From: Thalassotalea sp. 42_200_T64
GTDB lineage: Bacteria; Pseudomonadota; Gammaproteobacteria; Enterobacterales; Alteromonadaceae
Assembly (NCBI GenBank): GCA_002162925.1
Contig: MABC01000044.1
Span: forward strand, 1 to 32,390
DNA length: 32,390 nucleotides
Direction of reading: 5' to 3'
Under the pieces are notes generated by a model. The model saw only the letters and a list, made by a program, of their open reading frames with translations. It did no database searches and had not been told where the DNA came from. This document shows positions 17,138-26,433 of the stretch, piece by piece. The first letter of the stretch is position 1. Every line of letters begins with the position of its first letter. Both the position numbers and the translations under genes were made by a program.

Positions 17138-18389
17138 ACCGTTAAGTGTTTTTATCGGTCTTCGCTATGTGCGCTCGCGCCATGGTAAGGGCTTCGCTTC
17201 GTTTATTTCCGCATCGTCGACAATCGGTATTGGTCTGGGGGTGATGGTATTAATCCTGGTATTGTCAGCGATGAACGGTTTTGAGCGAGAACTCACCAAA
17301 CGCTTGTTATCCCTTGTTCCGCACGGTGAGTACATTGCAGTAACCAAGCCTATCGATAATTGGCCTGCACGGGTAGCAGAACTCGAGCAGTTTGAACACG
17401 TAACAGCGGCTGCGCCAGTCATAAAAATGGGCGGCTTATTGCAAAAAGGTGAACAGTTAAAAGCACTGGAAGTGCGAGCCGTTGATATCGACTTAGAAAC
17501 CAAAGTGTCCAGTATTACCGACTTTATCAGCAGTGGTTCCTGGCAGCAGTTACGTGGTCATTCATTAGTGATTGGTGCCGGCATTGCGAAAAAATTACAG
17601 GTAAAAGTGGGCGATAGTGTGCAACTAATCTTGCCGCGTATGGGCAATAACAACGAAACCGGCAAAACTCAACCGTTTGCCGCACCAAAAAAACGCAACA
17701 TGAACATTGTCGCCATCTTCGATTTTGGCGGTTCAATCGATGAAACACTGGCGTATATGCCATTAGCGCTGGGCAGTGAAATTGCTAACCTCGGTAACAA
17801 TGTCCATGGCTTACGTATCAGCGTTGATGACGTATTTCAAGCACCAGCCATTGTCAGAGATATTGGCCAACAACTCGACATTTACGTCTACATGAACGAC
17901 TGGACTCGTACTCAGGGCCATGTCTTTAACGATATCCAATTAGTACGCACGGTGATGTTCGTGGTTATGCTGTTGGTGATCGCTGTTGCCAGTTTCAATA
18001 TTGTTTCCAGTTTGTTTATGGCGGTAAACGATAAAAAAGGCGATATTGCGATATTAAAAACTATGGGTGCCAAGCCAAAAACCATTATGCTGAGTTTTGT
18101 TTATCAAGGCTTGGTGAATGGTATCTTAGGCGCGATATCAGGCGCATTGCTAGGTATTTATTTGTCGCTGAATTTAACCGAAATTATGCGCAGTATTGAG
18201 TCGGTTTTTAATACTAAGTTTTTATCGGCCGATATTTATTTTATCGATTTTTTGCCGACCGAGTTAGATAGCCGGGATGTTATTTTTACCGTACTATCGG
18301 CATTAATCTTAAGCTTGCTAGCAACATTATACCCGGCCTGGCGCGCCACCAAAATTGAACCCGCGCAAGTGCTTGGTCAAGGTGGATAA
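17130..18389 (+). CDS. lolE: Lipoprotein-releasing ABC transporter permease LolE
   Basis: The second permease of LolCDE, 419 residues, with the same topology as LolC: a membrane segment near 25-47, a periplasmic domain, and three C-terminal membrane segments beginning near 270. The [21 protein letters not shown] start and [21 protein letters not shown] are typical of LolE. The coupling-helix region [17 protein letters not shown] contacts LolD. It is the last gene of the operon and converges with the DUF2062 gene. Confidence 0.95.
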   Translation: MFKPLSVFIGLRYVRSRHGKGFASFISASSTIGIGLGVMVLILVLSAMNGFERELTKRLLSLVPHGEYIAVTKPIDNWPARVAELEQFEHVTAAAPVIKMGGLLQKGEQLKALEVRAVDIDLETKVSSITDFISSGSWQQLRGHSLVIGAGIAKKLQVKVGDSVQLILPRMGNNNETGKTQPFAAPKKRNMNIVAIFDFGGSIDETLAYMPLALGSEIANLGNNVHGLRISVDDVFQAPAIVRDIGQQLDIYVYMNDWTRTQGHVFNDIQLVRTVMFVVMLLVIAVASFNIVSSLFMAVNDKKGDIAILKTMGAKPKTIMLSFVYQGLVNGILGAISGALLGIYLSLNLTEIMRSIESVFNTKFLSADIYFIDFLPTELDSRDVIFTVLSALILSLLATLYPAWRATKIEPAQVLGQGG

Positions 18390-18391
18390 TT

Positions 18392-18418
18392 AAAAACCTG
18401 ACTCTGACCCCGGTTTTT
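18392..18418. terminator. Weak hairpin between lolE and the DUF2062 gene
   Basis: AAAAACC (18392-18398) can pair with GGTTTTT (18412-18418) around a 13-base loop, giving T-rich tails on both strands between converging genes. The stem is short and overlaps the DUF2062 stop codon, so the terminator role is tentative. Confidence 0.4.
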
Positions 18419-18926
18419 AACGATGTTGGCGTTTTTTCCAGTTTGACACCACGGAATAACGCCAAATCAGCTTGATACTAAAGTAACCGACTATAGAGAA
18501 AAATACCGCACTCACACCACAACCCAATAAAAATGGCCCGGCAACGCTGGAAAGACTGGTGGTTAACCACTGCAAACTTAATTCAAAGGCAAACTCTTGC
18601 GGCGGCACATTCATTAACACTGTGCCTAATTTATAACAGGCGTAGAAAATTGGCGGTATGGTTAACGGGTTACTTACCCATACAAGTGCTATCGACAAGG
18701 GTAAATTTGAATGCACTAAAATGGCCATGCCTGCGGCCAGTACCATTTGAAACGGTACTGGAATGAACGCAAAAAATAATCCCACAGCAAAGGCTTTCGC
18801 CACCGAACGACGGTTAAGATGCCATAAATTTGCATCATGCAGCACGTCACCGAAAATTTGCAGGTGTTTATTGGTTTTAATGGTGTGATGATCTGGTAAC
18901 CATCTTTTGATCATTTTTTTGGGCAT
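18417..18926 (-). CDS. DUF2062 membrane protein
   Basis: A 169-residue small inner-membrane protein of the DUF2062 family. The N-terminus is basic (KKMIKRWLPDHHTIK), followed by the family motif NLWHLNRRSVAKAFAVGLFFAFIPVPFQM. Further hydrophobic segments surround WVSNPLTIPPIFYACYKLG and the C-terminal third, with about three or four membrane segments in all. The function of the family is not established. It stands alone on the minus strand, divergent from comEC across 148 bases. Confidence 0.9.
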   Translation of the reverse strand: MPKKMIKRWLPDHHTIKTNKHLQIFGDVLHDANLWHLNRRSVAKAFAVGLFFAFIPVPFQMVLAAGMAILVHSNLPLSIALVWVSNPLTIPPIFYACYKLGTVLMNVPPQEFAFELSLQWLTTSLSSVAGPFLLGCGVSAVFFSIVGYFSIKLIWRYSVVSNWKKRQHR

Positions 18927-19074
18927 ATTTAACGTTCAATTTGAGTTTCTATTAATACAAATCTGTCATGCAACAAACAATGCAGCCAGTAAATTACAGT
19001 ATAGGAAAAGAAAATAGCGACTATACTTTTTATTTAACCTCTTTTAATTAGCAACTTGTTATGGACAATTCACT

Positions 19075-21405
19075 ATGGAACGGTGGTTGCTGCTATTTAT
19101 TGTCGGCGCAATTGGCGCACTGTTTTTACCTAAGGTGCCTGAGTTATTTTATCTGTTATCGCTGGCATTGTCTTGTTTTTGCTTGCTGTTTTTTGTTCGT
19201 TTAAATAAAAAAATACTGTATTTACAAGCTTTTTTGTTTGGTCTTTGCTTTATTTTATTTGCCGGCCACCAATATAACACCGCATTTTTGACAAATAACA
19301 TTGCTGCACAAAGCTTACACAGTCAAGATCATATTGTTCAGGGTAAGGTCACCACACTGGTAAACAATAGCCGTGACTCTTTGAAATTTAATTTATTGAT
19401 TGACGTTTTTAATCAGCAAGACATTGCTCATCCCTTCCTGGTCAGGCTTTCATTTCGCAAGGCCAATATGGTATTGGCACAAGGTGATAGGGTTGAGTTA
19501 CGAGTGAAATTAAAGCCCGCTCATGGCTTTGCTAATGCCAGCAGCTTTTCTTACCAGCGCTGGTTACTGCTGCAAAATATCGTCGCGAGTGGCTATGTTA
19601 AACAATCAGCAAGCAATCAAGTGCTTGAACACCAGCAATCGTTACGGCAACAATTATATGGTTCCTTAAACCGCGCCATTGAGCACCCGTTAAAACCTTT
19701 GCTATTGGCGTTGGCGATTGGCGAAAAATCTCATATTGACAAATCGACCTGGCAAGTCTTGCAAAATACGGGTACCCAGCATTTGATCGCTATTTCCGGG
19801 TTGCATTTAGGTCTAATTGCCTCGCTTGGTTTTTATCTGATGAAATATTGTCTTTACTTGTTTCCCGCAAGGCTGCTTTCGCAACGATATCTGTTTTTGC
19901 TACCTATGTTGGCAAGCTTATCGATTGCGAGTTTTTACGCTTACCTTGCCGGTTTTTCAATGCCGACGATGCGAGCACTAATCATGTTGCTGGTGTACTT
20001 TGGTTTGCGCTTAATGGCGATAAAATTATCGACAATACGCTGGCTGTTACTTAGCGTGTTTTTCATTATTTTGCTTGAGCCGTTTGCCATTTTAGACACC
20101 AGTTTATATCTGTCACTATCTGCGGTGATGGTTATCATGTATGGCTTTTGGCGATGGCAGCACTTACTAACAGGCCGGCCAAAGTGGCAAAGGATGTTGT
20201 TGTCGTTATTACTACTGCAAATGAGCATCAGTGTGTTTTTAATGCCTTTAACCTTTTTGTTGTTTAAGCAGGTTAGCTTGTTAGCACCGCTGGCGAATTT
20301 TATCGTCGTGCCGTTTTTATCAATGACGGCGATTCCGATAACGTTATTGGCTACCTTAGCACTGTTGATGTATCAGCCGTTGTCAGAGGGGTTATTGCAA
20401 CTGGCGTTATCTTGTCTTGAATTTGCTTATCGTTTTTTGGCCTTTCTCAGCCAATTTGACGCCTTTATAATACCGTTTAATCCACTGACTGTGGTGGTGG
20501 TAGTATTGTTGGCGGCAACTGTATTTTTGCTGAGTCTGCGTTTGTTTAGGCGAAAAACACTGTGGCAGCTCCTTGCGACACTTAGTTTGAGTGTTATCCT
20601 GATTGATATTGGTCACCGGGTTTATTTACAACATAGTAATTCATGGCAAATCACCGCTTTTGATGTTGGTCATGGCTTAGCGGTATTAATTGAGAAACAG
20701 GGGAAAGCGATTCTATATGATAGTGGCGCATCCTTTGTCAGTGGCTTTAATTTTGTGGAGTCGGCCATTGAGCCTTATCTGCACGAACATCGGATAACCA
20801 CACTCGACTGGTTTGTGGTGAGTCACAGTGATAATGACCACGCCGGTGGTTTGCCTGTTGTCATCGACAAACAATTGGCTCAGCGCTATATGTTAAATTT
20901 TTCCACGCCCGGGCAGGCAATCTTGAATAACAGCAAAAATTGTCTCGCCGGAGATGAATTTGTTTGGCAAAAACTTACCATCAAAACGCTGTGGCCAGAG
21001 CAGGTTGTCGGTAAAAACAATGATGACTCCTGCGTGCTTGAAATTTCTGATGGCGTGCATAAGGTGTTACTGCCGGGGGATATCTCTCAACAAGTGGAAT
21101 TTAAATTGCTAAAAAAGGCTAAGCTATCTCAGGTGGATATCTTGTTTACCCCACACCATGGTTCAAAAAGTTCTTCGAGCCAGGCGTTTATTAACACGGT
21201 TAAGCCGAAATATGTGGTGCACAGCTCAGGCTATCTAAATCGTTGGCAGATGCCGGTAACAACCGTTGTCGATAGATATAAGTCGATAAATGCCACGCAG
21301 TTTAATACTGGCGAAGTAGGCATGGTCGTTTTTCAGTTAACTGGTACCAATATAAAGGTGCAGACTTATCGTAATGATTTGCTGCCTTTTTGGCCGTGGC
21401 ATTAA
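19075..21405 (+). CDS. comEC: DNA internalisation competence protein ComEC/Rec2
   Basis: A polytopic inner-membrane channel for uptake of single-stranded transforming DNA. The N-terminal part has several hydrophobic segments and a DUF4131/OB-like region. The competence domain core is marked by LALAIGEKSHID and NTGTQHLIAISGLHLGLIASLG near residues 215-250. From about residue 525 there is a metallo-beta-lactamase-like domain (FDVGHGLAVLIEKQGKAILYDSG, SHSDNDHAGG, LLPGDIS, TPHHGSKSSSS). The length, 776 residues, is usual and the frame is intact. It precedes msbA by 105 bases, as ycaI does in E. coli. Confidence 0.95.
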   Translation: MERWLLLFIVGAIGALFLPKVPELFYLLSLALSCFCLLFFVRLNKKILYLQAFLFGLCFILFAGHQYNTAFLTNNIAAQSLHSQDHIVQGKVTTLVNNSRDSLKFNLLIDVFNQQDIAHPFLVRLSFRKANMVLAQGDRVELRVKLKPAHGFANASSFSYQRWLLLQNIVASGYVKQSASNQVLEHQQSLRQQLYGSLNRAIEHPLKPLLLALAIGEKSHIDKSTWQVLQNTGTQHLIAISGLHLGLIASLGFYLMKYCLYLFPARLLSQRYLFLLPMLASLSIASFYAYLAGFSMPTMRALIMLLVYFGLRLMAIKLSTIRWLLLSVFFIILLEPFAILDTSLYLSLSAVMVIMYGFWRWQHLLTGRPKWQRMLLSLLLLQMSISVFLMPLTFLLFKQVSLLAPLANFIVVPFLSMTAIPITLLATLALLMYQPLSEGLLQLALSCLEFAYRFLAFLSQFDAFIIPFNPLTVVVVVLLAATVFLLSLRLFRRKTLWQLLATLSLSVILIDIGHRVYLQHSNSWQITAFDVGHGLAVLIEKQGKAILYDSGASFVSGFNFVESAIEPYLHEHRITTLDWFVVSHSDNDHAGGLPVVIDKQLAQRYMLNFSTPGQAILNNSKNCLAGDEFVWQKLTIKTLWPEQVVGKNNDDSCVLEISDGVHKVLLPGDISQQVEFKLLKKAKLSQVDILFTPHHGSKSSSSQAFINTVKPKYVVHSSGYLNRWQMPVTTVVDRYKSINATQFNTGEVGMVVFQLTGTNIKVQTYRNDLLPFWPWH

Positions 21406-21510
21406 AAAATGAACTAAGATATTAACTATATCAGTGAATTAGGGTTTGAATTGTGCATATTTACGGTAGAATAACCACCAAAATAAAAAACAATACCTCA
21501 AGAGATATTT

Positions 21511-23256
21511 ATGCAGGATAAAATGGCTGCCACTACCTGGCAGAATTTTAAGCGCCTTTTCAGTTACACCCGAGGCTTACGCTTTGGTTTAGCCGCTGCC
21601 ATTATTGGTATGCTGGGTTATGCGGGTATTGATACCTTGTTTTTTTCACAACTGCAACCGCTCATCGATGAGGGTTTAACCCAAGACAATCCTAATATCT
21701 TGAAATACGCACCAATTTTTGTATTGGTGGCATTTTCCCTGCGCGGTGTTTTCCATTTTGTTGCCACTTATTGTTTAGCCTGGATGGGTAATCATTTAGT
21801 GATGCGTATACGCCAGCAGTTGTTTGAGCACATAGTAAATATGCCAGTGCCATTTCATGATAAAGAATCGACCGGCACGTTGATCTCAAAAATCACCTAC
21901 GACACCGAGCAAGTATTGCGTGCGATGTCGAAAGCTTTGCTAACTTTGGTTAGGGAAGGCGCGTTCGTTATTGGCTTACTTGGCCTGATGTTTTATTACA
22001 GCTGGCAGTTGTCGAGTATTTTCTTATTAATTATTCCTGTGGTTGCGGTCATTGTCGTGGTGGTGTCGAAACGGTTTCGGGCGGTAAGTAAACGCATCCA
22101 AAAAATGATGGGTATCATCACTACGGCTACCGAACAAACGTTTAATGGCCATAAGGTGGTGTTAACATTTGGCGGGCAAGAACGTGAGTTCGAACGCTTT
22201 GCCAAAATCAATAACCAAAATCGCCAGCAACGAATGAAAATGGTTGCGGCGAAATCGGTAAGTGTGCCACTTATCCAAATCATTGCCTCATTTGGCCTGG
22301 CTTTTGTCCTTTACGTTGCCAGCATGGAAGACATGATAAATACCTTAACGCCCGGTATTTTCACTACCGTGGTCACTTCAATGATTATGATGTTAAGACC
22401 GCTAAAATTACTGACCACTATCAATAGTGAATTTCAGCGGGGCATGGCGGCGGCACAAAGTATTTTTGCCGTACTGGATCAAGATGTTGAAAAAGATACC
22501 GGTACCATTGCGCTGAAGAAAGCCCAGGGTCGCATTGAATTTAATGACGTTAGCTTTAATTACCAAGGCAGCGAAAAACCGGCATTAAGCAATCTTAGCC
22601 TTACCATTGAACCGGGAAAAACCTTGGCCCTGGTTGGTCGTTCCGGCAGTGGCAAATCAACCATAAGTGCTTTGTTGTTGCGCTTTTATAATAGCAATCA
22701 TGGCCAGGTATTGATTGATAATGAAAATATTCTCGATTACAAATTAAAAGATTTACGCCAACAATTTGCCTATGTTTCTCAACAGGTAGTGCTGTTTAAC
22801 GATACAGTAGCCAATAACATTGCTTATGGTAAACCCGACGCCAATAGAGAGGAAATTGTTGCCGCAGCAAAAGCTGCTCACGTATTGGAGTTTGCCGAAA
22901 ATATGGCAGACGGCTTAGACACCAATATCGGCGATAACGGCTCGATGCTAAGTGGTGGTCAACGCCAGCGACTGGCAATTGCCCGCGCCTTGTTATGCGA
23001 TGCGCCATTTTTAATTTTAGATGAGGCTACCAGTGCTCTAGATACAGAATCTGAACGGCATATTCAGGATGCGTTGAATGTTTTGCAGCAAAATCGTACT
23101 TGTGTGGTTATCGCGCATCGCTTATCTACCATTGAAAGTGCCGATTCTATTGTGGTGATGGAGCAAGGCAAATTAATTGAGCAGGGCTCTCATCAGCAGT
23201 TATTAGCAAAAGAGGGTGCTTATGCGCAATTACATGCGTTTCAATTTGGCGAGTAA
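21511..23256 (+). CDS. msbA: Lipid A export ATP-binding/permease MsbA
   Basis: A homodimeric inner-membrane flippase that moves core-lipid A to the periplasmic leaflet. Residues 1 to about 325 form six membrane helices (type I ABC exporter). The nucleotide-binding domain has Walker A GRSGSGKST near 376, signature LSGGQRQRLAIARAL near 480, Walker B LILDEATSALD near 500, and the H-loop VVIAHRLSTI. The length, 581 residues, matches the family. The start has AAGAGA upstream. It is followed after 36 bases by lpxK, the usual lipid A gene order. Confidence 0.96.
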   Translation: MQDKMAATTWQNFKRLFSYTRGLRFGLAAAIIGMLGYAGIDTLFFSQLQPLIDEGLTQDNPNILKYAPIFVLVAFSLRGVFHFVATYCLAWMGNHLVMRIRQQLFEHIVNMPVPFHDKESTGTLISKITYDTEQVLRAMSKALLTLVREGAFVIGLLGLMFYYSWQLSSIFLLIIPVVAVIVVVVSKRFRAVSKRIQKMMGIITTATEQTFNGHKVVLTFGGQEREFERFAKINNQNRQQRMKMVAAKSVSVPLIQIIASFGLAFVLYVASMEDMINTLTPGIFTTVVTSMIMMLRPLKLLTTINSEFQRGMAAAQSIFAVLDQDVEKDTGTIALKKAQGRIEFNDVSFNYQGSEKPALSNLSLTIEPGKTLALVGRSGSGKSTISALLLRFYNSNHGQVLIDNENILDYKLKDLRQQFAYVSQQVVLFNDTVANNIAYGKPDANREEIVAAAKAAHVLEFAENMADGLDTNIGDNGSMLSGGQRQRLAIARALLCDAPFLILDEATSALDTESERHIQDALNVLQQNRTCVVIAHRLSTIESADSIVVMEQGKLIEQGSHQQLLAKEGAYAQLHAFQFGE

Positions 23257-23292
23257 AGCAGACATTCGTTGCCTTTTTGTAAGGAACAGCCA

Positions 23293-24327
23293 TTGCGATT
23301 AATTGAAAAAGTCTGGTATCAAAACCACCCACTTAAGTGGTTGCTATTACCGTTAAATTCGCTGTTCTTTTTGCTCTCAGCTTTAAGGCGTACGTTATAT
23401 CGTTTAAATATCTTAAAGCAGGTTGAACTCGATGTACCGGTGGTTATCGTTGGCAATATTGGCGTGGGTGGTAATGGCAAAACCCCAATGGTGATTTATT
23501 TGCTTGAACAGTTGCAATTGCGCGGCATAACTGCAGGTGTTATCAGCCGTGGTTATGGTGGTGAACAACGTCAATCGCCATTGTTGTTAACTGCCGAGAC
23601 AACCGCAGAGCAGGCCGGAGATGAACCTGTGCTGATATACCGTCGTTGTCAGGTTCCTGTTGTGGTATCAAGTGACCGAGTCGCGGGTGTAAAAATGTTA
23701 ATGCAGCAAGGTTGCAACATGGTGATAAGTGACGATGGCTTGCAGCATTACCGCTTAAAACGCGATGTTGAATTAGTGATAGTTGACGGTAAACGCCGTT
23801 TTGGTAATGGCTGGTTGTTACCTGCAGGGCCGTTACGTGAAGGCTTATGGCGACTGCAAACCGTTGATAAAGTCATTGTTAATGGCGGCCTTGCCGACGT
23901 CAATGAACAAATCATGAATTTACAAGGCAAAAATGTGATTCGTTTAGAAGACGGCAAGCAATTGAGTCTTGACCAATTCAAGCAAGAGTTCCCGGCACAT
24001 ACGGTAAATGCGATGGCCGGGATCGGCAACCCCGAACGATTCTTTATTAGTTTGCATGAGTTGGGTTTCACTCTGGCACAAAAAGTAGGCTTTGTTGACC
24101 ATCACCATTTCACCAGTGCTGATTTTCAGCAATTTACTCAAATTGCTAGTGATAATGAAACTAACATGGAAACTCCGTTATTGATGACGGAGAAAGACGC
24201 GGTGAAATGTGCCGGCCTGGCACCGAAAAATAGTTGGTATTTACCCGTAGACGCTCACTTTGAAGATAATCATGGTGAGCAATTAATCGATTTAATTATA
24301 ACGAGATGTGGAAATTATGGCCTTTGA
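23293..24327 (+). CDS. lpxK: Tetraacyldisaccharide 4'-kinase
   Basis: LpxK phosphorylates the 4' position of the lipid A disaccharide precursor at the inner membrane. A membrane-associated N-terminus ([23 protein letters not shown]) precedes the P-loop [13 protein letters not shown] at about residues 53-65; [28 protein letters not shown] and the PAGPLRE motif follow. The preferred start is TTG at 23293 with AAGGA seven bases upstream, giving 344 residues and the typical opening [14 protein letters not shown]. An in-frame TTG at 23269 would add eight residues without family support. It overlaps the next gene by 11 bases. Confidence 0.95.
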   Translation: MRLIEKVWYQNHPLKWLLLPLNSLFFLLSALRRTLYRLNILKQVELDVPVVIVGNIGVGGNGKTPMVIYLLEQLQLRGITAGVISRGYGGEQRQSPLLLTAETTAEQAGDEPVLIYRRCQVPVVVSSDRVAGVKMLMQQGCNMVISDDGLQHYRLKRDVELVIVDGKRRFGNGWLLPAGPLREGLWRLQTVDKVIVNGGLADVNEQIMNLQGKNVIRLEDGKQLSLDQFKQEFPAHTVNAMAGIGNPERFFISLHELGFTLAQKVGFVDHHHFTSADFQQFTQIASDNETNMETPLLMTEKDAVKCAGLAPKNSWYLPVDAHFEDNHGEQLIDLIITRCGNYGL

Positions 24328-24502
24328 TATTAAACTTATGGATATTCTTGCTTGCCCGGTATGTAAAGGCAAACTTGCACTGAACAAAGAACGCAACGAA
24401 CTTATTTGTAAGTTTGACCATTTAGCATACCCGATTGAAAAAGATATCCCGGTACTGCTTGAAACCGAAGCGAGAAAGTTAACTGAAGAAGAGCGTAGCT
24501 AA
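24317..24502 (+). CDS. ycaR: Trm112 family protein (YcaR)
   Basis: A 61-residue protein of the Trm112/UPF0434 family, with the characteristic [27 protein letters not shown] and [10 protein letters not shown]. Trm112 relatives activate methyltransferases in eukaryotes and archaea; the bacterial partner is not certain. ATG at 24317 gives the standard N-terminus MAFDIKLM; an upstream GTG at 24308 would add three residues. It is embedded between lpxK and kdsB, overlapping lpxK by 11 bases and kdsB by one, as in E. coli. Confidence 0.93.
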   Translation: MAFDIKLMDILACPVCKGKLALNKERNELICKFDHLAYPIEKDIPVLLETEARKLTEEERS

Positions 24503-25266
24503 TGAAATTTACTGTGGTGATCCCCGCCCGTTTCCAGTCAACCCGGCTGCCGGGTAAAGTACTGGCAGACATCGCGGGCAAGCCGATGATCCAATGGGTT
24601 GCCGAAAAGGCTTTGGCATCGGGGGCGAGCAAAGTGGTTATTGCCACCGACAACGATGAAGTAGCAGCCGCAGTAAAAGCTTTTGGTGGTGATGTATGTA
24701 TAACTCGGGCCGATCATCAATCGGGTACCGAGCGCCTGGCCGAAGTGGTCGAACAATATGGTTTTAGCGATGACGAAATCATCGTTAATGTACAAGGCGA
24801 TGAACCGTTTATTCCCAGTGCTAATATTGCCCAGGTAGCGAAAAACCTGGCCAGTCAAAGTTGTGCCCGAATGGCCACGCTTGCTGTTAGAATTGATGAC
24901 GTTGAAGAAGCATTAAACCCCAATGCGGTAAAAGTATTGTGCGATAAAAACGGCTATGCCTTGTATTTCTCCCGTGCCACCATTCCTTATGACAGAAACA
25001 GGTTTTTAAATAATGCTGATATCCAACAAGTAGGAGATTTTTACCTGCGTCACATTGGGATTTACGCTTACCGTGCCGGTTTCATTAAAGATTATGTGCA
25101 ATGGCCAGCCAGCGCATTAGAGCAAATAGAAGCCTTAGAGCAACTTAGAGTACTCTGGCAAGGTGAGAAGATTCATGTGGAAGTGGCCAAGTCTCGTCTT
25201 CCTGTTGAAGGCGTCGATACACCGGAAGATCTCGACAAGGCTCGCCGCTATGCGGCAGGGCTGTAG
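24502..25266 (+). CDS. kdsB: 3-deoxy-manno-octulosonate cytidylyltransferase
   Basis: KdsB makes CMP-KDO from CTP and KDO for the LPS inner core. The nucleotidyltransferase N-terminus [17 protein letters not shown] is diagnostic, followed by [41 protein letters not shown] and [13 protein letters not shown]. The length, 254 residues, is normal. The start codon overlaps the ycaR stop in ATGA-like fashion (TAATG), indicating translational coupling. It is the last gene of the comEC-msbA-lpxK-ycaR-kdsB run. Confidence 0.96.
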   Translation: MKFTVVIPARFQSTRLPGKVLADIAGKPMIQWVAEKALASGASKVVIATDNDEVAAAVKAFGGDVCITRADHQSGTERLAEVVEQYGFSDDEIIVNVQGDEPFIPSANIAQVAKNLASQSCARMATLAVRIDDVEEALNPNAVKVLCDKNGYALYFSRATIPYDRNRFLNNADIQQVGDFYLRHIGIYAYRAGFIKDYVQWPASALEQIEALEQLRVLWQGEKIHVEVAKSRLPVEGVDTPEDLDKARRYAAGL

Positions 25267-25355
25267 AGGCGAGAAACGAACAGCTAAGTGTTTAAGGGTA
25301 GGTAACTAAGCTCTATATGGCGGATTGATATAGAGCCGGAATATATGCTCATTGT

Positions 25356-25521
25356 GAAGCAAGGGGGTCCCGGCCTTCGCCGGGATGACGGCGAATTTTT
25401 TCTAAATGTGGGTAATGATTCGAAAGATATCTTTACTAGCTTAGTGGTCAATACAACAATGTTTATTAATTTACACCACGTCATCCCGACGAAGGTCGGG
25501 ACCTCCAAGCTTCAAAACGTG
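25356..25521. repeat. REP-like inverted-repeat element, long form
   Basis: Arms 25356-25390 and 25479-25513 are inverted copies, about 30 of 35 bases matching. Each arm contains its own hairpin of the CCCG-CCTTCG-CGGG type followed by ATGACG. The right side continues into TTCAAAACGTGCTT, the outer arm of the short copy at 5622-5688. The central ~88 bases show no gene. With the terminator at 25542 it explains most of the 320-base kdsB-dapD gap. Confidence 0.8.
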
Positions 25522-25541
25522 CTTACAAACATTAGAGAATC

Positions 25542-25568
25542 AAAAAAGGAGCCGTTGGCTCCTTTTTT
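25542..25568. terminator. Bidirectional rho-independent terminator (kdsB/dapD)
   Basis: A perfect 12-bp stem AAAAAAGGAGCC-GTT-GGCTCCTTTTTT lies between converging kdsB and dapD, with a T tract on each strand. It should end both transcripts. Confidence 0.9.
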
Positions 25569-25586
25569 GTTCTGGTAAAAACAGAA

Positions 25587-26411
25587 TTAATCGATTGCGC
25601 GAAGCAATTCGTTAATGCCAGTTTTTCCTAACGTCTTCGCATCTACTTTCTTCACGATAACAGCCGCGTATAAGCTGTAAGTACCACATTTAGAAGGTAA
25701 GTTACCTGAAACGACTACAGAACCTGCAGGAACGCGACCGTAATGGATTTCACCGGTTTCACGGTCGAAGATTTTGGTTGATTGGCCAATGAAAACGCCC
25801 ATTGAAATTACTGAGCCTTTTTCAACGATAACGCCTTCAACAATTTCAGAACGGGCGCCAATGAAACAATCATCTTCGATAATAGTAGGACCAGCTTGTA
25901 GTGGCTCTAGTACACCACCAATGCCTACGCCACCAGATAAATGTACGTTTTTACCAATTTGGGCACATGAACCAACAGTTGCCCAAGTATCTACCATACA
26001 GCCTTCATCTACGTATGCGCCGATGTTCACAAATGATGGCATAACGACAACGTTTTTACCGATAAAACTACCGGTGCGAACTGATGCGCCAGGAACAACG
26101 CGAACGCCATCGGCTTCAAAGTCAGCCTGGCCGTAACCGTCGTATTTAAGTGGTACTTTATCGAAGAACGTGCTTTCTGCACCGTGGATCACTTCGTTAT
26201 CGTAGATTCGGAAAGATAATAACACGGCTTTTTTCAGCCATTGATTTACTACCCACTCACCGTTTACTTGTTCTGCAACACGCGCTTTACCTTTGTTTAA
26301 TTGGTCTAAAGCTTCTAATACTGCATTTTTTACTTCTGGCTCTACCGTTGAAGGTGAGATGTTCGCTCGGTTTTCAAAAGCCGATTCAATGATGTCTTGC
26401 AAGGCACTCAT
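25587..26411 (-). CDS. dapD: Tetrahydrodipicolinate N-succinyltransferase
   Basis: DapD transfers a succinyl group from succinyl-CoA to tetrahydrodipicolinate in the succinylase branch of lysine/meso-diaminopimelate synthesis, feeding peptidoglycan. A helical N-terminal domain ([13 protein letters not shown]) precedes a left-handed beta-helix from about residue 105, with motifs [40 protein letters not shown] and [11 protein letters not shown]. The C-terminal segment ends LLRAID. The length, 274 residues, is usual. The start is 22 bases after the glnD stop, consistent with one transcript with glnD and the E. coli neighbourhood dapD-glnD-map. Confidence 0.97.
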   Translation of the reverse strand: MSALQDIIESAFENRANISPSTVEPEVKNAVLEALDQLNKGKARVAEQVNGEWVVNQWLKKAVLLSFRIYDNEVIHGAESTFFDKVPLKYDGYGQADFEADGVRVVPGASVRTGSFIGKNVVVMPSFVNIGAYVDEGCMVDTWATVGSCAQIGKNVHLSGGVGIGGVLEPLQAGPTIIEDDCFIGARSEIVEGVIVEKGSVISMGVFIGQSTKIFDRETGEIHYGRVPAGSVVVSGNLPSKCGTYSLYAAVIVKKVDAKTLGKTGINELLRAID

Positions 26412-26433
26412 GATTTATTCCTGATTATATTAA

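Noticed and set aside
25391..25478. Spacer repeats suggestive of a CRISPR or attachment site inside the long REP-like element
   Set aside because: There is only one inverted pair, no regularly spaced direct repeats and no cas or integrase gene nearby.
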